64,000 nucleotides of DNA from Gloeomargarita sp. SKYG116 (GTDB lineage Bacteria > Cyanobacteriota > Cyanobacteriia > Gloeomargaritales > Gloeomargaritaceae): assembly GCA_025056115.1 (NCBI GenBank), contig JANWVM010000002.1:1-64000 (forward strand), written 5' to 3'. Made by a program: the position numbers and the translations under genes. The notes beneath the pieces are model-generated. The model was given only the letters and a program-made list of their open reading frames with translations. It ran no database searches and was not told the origin of the DNA. Each line of letters opens with the position of its first letter. Within the stretch, counting starts at the first letter, position 1. Shown here piece after piece: positions 62,783 through 64,000 of the stretch.

Positions 62783-64000
62783 AGTATTGGCGTACTTATG
62801 TAAAACGTCTGGTCAGACAGCCAGCATACCGTTTAGTTCTTCACATCCTGAACAAATATCGGCTCCGGCTACTATTCACTTTTCTGCTCGGTTCAGGTGT
62901 CGCTTTTCTAGAGGGTTCAACCTACGTTTTAATTTATTTAGCCTTAGGCGTCCTTAGTGGCACAAAAATTGACATGCCTTTTGTTGGCGACAGATTGCTT
63001 CATTGGCCTAAACCCCAAGTTGTGTCCCTCTTAATCGGTGCGGCAATCTTAGTACAAATTTTTCAATCGGCTCTGAAATATACTAGTGCTTTAATCACAG
63101 CTTACCTGGGCAATCGCATCAATCTTTACCTGAAAGAGAGAATCATGCATCGTATCTTTGGTTTTAGCTATGCTTGTATTACGCGCTACCGATATGGCGA
63201 ACTTTTGGATTATATCAGCACCTCAGGAATGACAATTAGCATTCTCATTCAAACCTGGAATCGCTTGATATTGCATAGCCTCATGACAATTGCTTATTTG
63301 GCTGTTTTGATTTGGATTTCACCCATTTTACTTATAGCAACATTAATTGTTTCTGCGGGCTTATTGTTGATACAGCGGCAAGTTGTTCCTAGGATTGAAA
63401 AAAATTCTCGGAAGCTAGCAAATAATACGGTACTGGTCGATAGTTTCATCGTCGAATCTATTCAGGGGATACGCTTAATTTACAGCTTTAATCAACAATT
63501 GCAGATTTTGAAAAAATTGCATCATTTACAAATGGATTTGCTAAAACTCAATGACCGGCAGGTTCGTTGGAGCGCTTTACCTCAGCCTCTTTCCCAGGCC
63601 CTGGTAACAACTATCCTAGGAATTATGTTGCTGTTTGGTTTGTGGATACTGAGTCAAGACCGTCCGCTCAACTTGGTCTTACCGGCACTTGCTACTTTTA
63701 TTTCAGCATACAATCGCTTTGCTAATCAAGGGCAATCAGTTGTCAACCAATTGGCAGACTTGGCCCAAAGATTTGGCGCTGTTGCTCGATTAAATGAGTT
63801 CTTAACCAACGAGGACAAAGAATTTTTACGGGTTGAAGGTAAGCCATTTCCAGGACTGCGGCGGGAAATTCGCTTTGACCGGGTGACGTTGCAATATCCG
63901 GGGACAGAAACGCCAGCGCTAGTGGAGGTGAGTTTTACCTTGCCGGCGGGAAAGGTGACGGCTTTGGTAGGGGCGTCCGGTGCGGGAAAATCGTCGGTGG
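62779..64000 (+). CDS. ABC exporter, ATPase plus permease fused (cut by window edge)
   Basis: At least 407 residues. Six-helix membrane domain (about 25-320), then an NBD starting around 355 with Walker A GASGAGKS at the very end of the window. Similar exporters carry lipids, peptides or polysaccharide-linked cargo; unresolved. ATG at 62779 overlaps the YbjN stop. The first 1.05 kb is AT-rich and the last 150 bp GC-rich like the rest of the window. Confidence 0.88.
   Translation, partial: MKYWRTYVKRLVRQPAYRLVLHILNKYRLRLLFTFLLGSGVAFLEGSTYVLIYLALGVLSGTKIDMPFVGDRLLHWPKPQVVSLLIGAAILVQIFQSALKYTSALITAYLGNRINLYLKERIMHRIFGFSYACITRYRYGELLDYISTSGMTISILIQTWNRLILHSLMTIAYLAVLIWISPILLIATLIVSAGLLLIQRQVVPRIEKNSRKLANNTVLVDSFIVESIQGIRLIYSFNQQLQILKKLHHLQMDLLKLNDRQVRWSALPQPLSQALVTTILGIMLLFGLWILSQDRPLNLVLPALATFISAYNRFANQGQSVVNQLADLAQRFGAVARLNEFLTNEDKEFLRVEGKPFPGLRREIRFDRVTLQYPGTETPALVEVSFTLPAGKVTALVGASGAGKSSV

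Noticed and set aside
1-64000. CRISPR repeat arrays, rRNA and tRNA genes
   Set aside because: Looked for regularly spaced repeats near cas3 and for conserved tRNA arms throughout; none seen. The array presumably lies left of the window.

Overview
The window is a gene-dense cyanobacterial chromosome segment, GC-rich by eye apart from a few AT-rich patches. The lineage is shown by psb28, two high-light-inducible protein genes (hli), ycf37, ycf51, crr7, a CtpA-type processing protease, rbcR, an Rre1/Ycf29 response regulator and many small proteins known only from cyanobacteria. The species cannot be named from the sequence. I see no rRNA, tRNA or CRISPR repeat array. The HIP1 octamer GCGATCGC, abundant in many cyanobacteria, was noticed only once (near 55958).

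Layout. 1-2.8 kb: the 5' part of a Cas3 helicase of the cyanobacterial (subtype I-D) type runs off the left edge; it is divergent from a WYL-domain regulator and followed by a MazEF toxin-antitoxin pair. 2.6-9.3 kb: housekeeping and conserved cyanobacterial genes, including a metallo-beta-lactamase-fold protein and a site-2-protease-like membrane protein that both lack their metal ligands. 9.4-11.2 kb: a divergent zinc-type ABC ATPase and metal-binding lipoprotein around a Fur/Zur-like box. 11.2-23.8 kb: polysaccharide sugar transferase, Rrf2-cysK, lspA-bioY, der, a dynamin-like GTPase cluster, a 48-residue Hlip, ycf37-crr7-plsY and pyrB. 24-28.7 kb: an accessory stretch with a tyrosine recombinase, a TsaC-like protein, a gene broken by an in-frame stop, an ArsB/NhaD-type transporter and a hicBA module lying between two copies of a duplicated ~60-bp sequence. 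28.7-39.5 kb: coaE, rbcR, uppS, cdaA, a cellulose-synthase-like glycosyltransferase, khpB, psb28, ctp, and a stand-alone C-terminal half of CobN overlapping a coiled-coil gene. 39.4-46.5 kb: a five-gene type-IV-pilus-style chemotaxis operon (PatA-type regulator, CheY, CheW, MCP, hybrid CheA). 46.8-48 kb: an IS630-type element with its transposase frame split at an A8 run, next to a decayed antitoxin-like gene. 48-64 kb: thioesterase, FHA, CHASE2-kinase, rre1 with a second Hlip, GH57, CDF, RNase II-type nuclease, recR, msrB, guaA, folE, YbjN, and an ABC exporter cut by the right edge.

How it works together. Several blocks look like real units: regulator plus cas3, the metal-uptake pair, the Rrf2-cysK sulfur pair, the chemotaxis operon, the FHA/thioesterase pair beside a receptor kinase, and Rre1 next to a Hlip gene. 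Both hli genes carry HLR1-like motifs, which points to RpaB-type high-light control.

Genome-scale oddities are: almost all convergent gene pairs overlap at their 3' ends (up to 158 bp); a ~60-bp dispersed intergenic repeat occurs at least three times at gene ends; and two toxin-antitoxin modules plus one antitoxin relic sit next to defence or mobile features.
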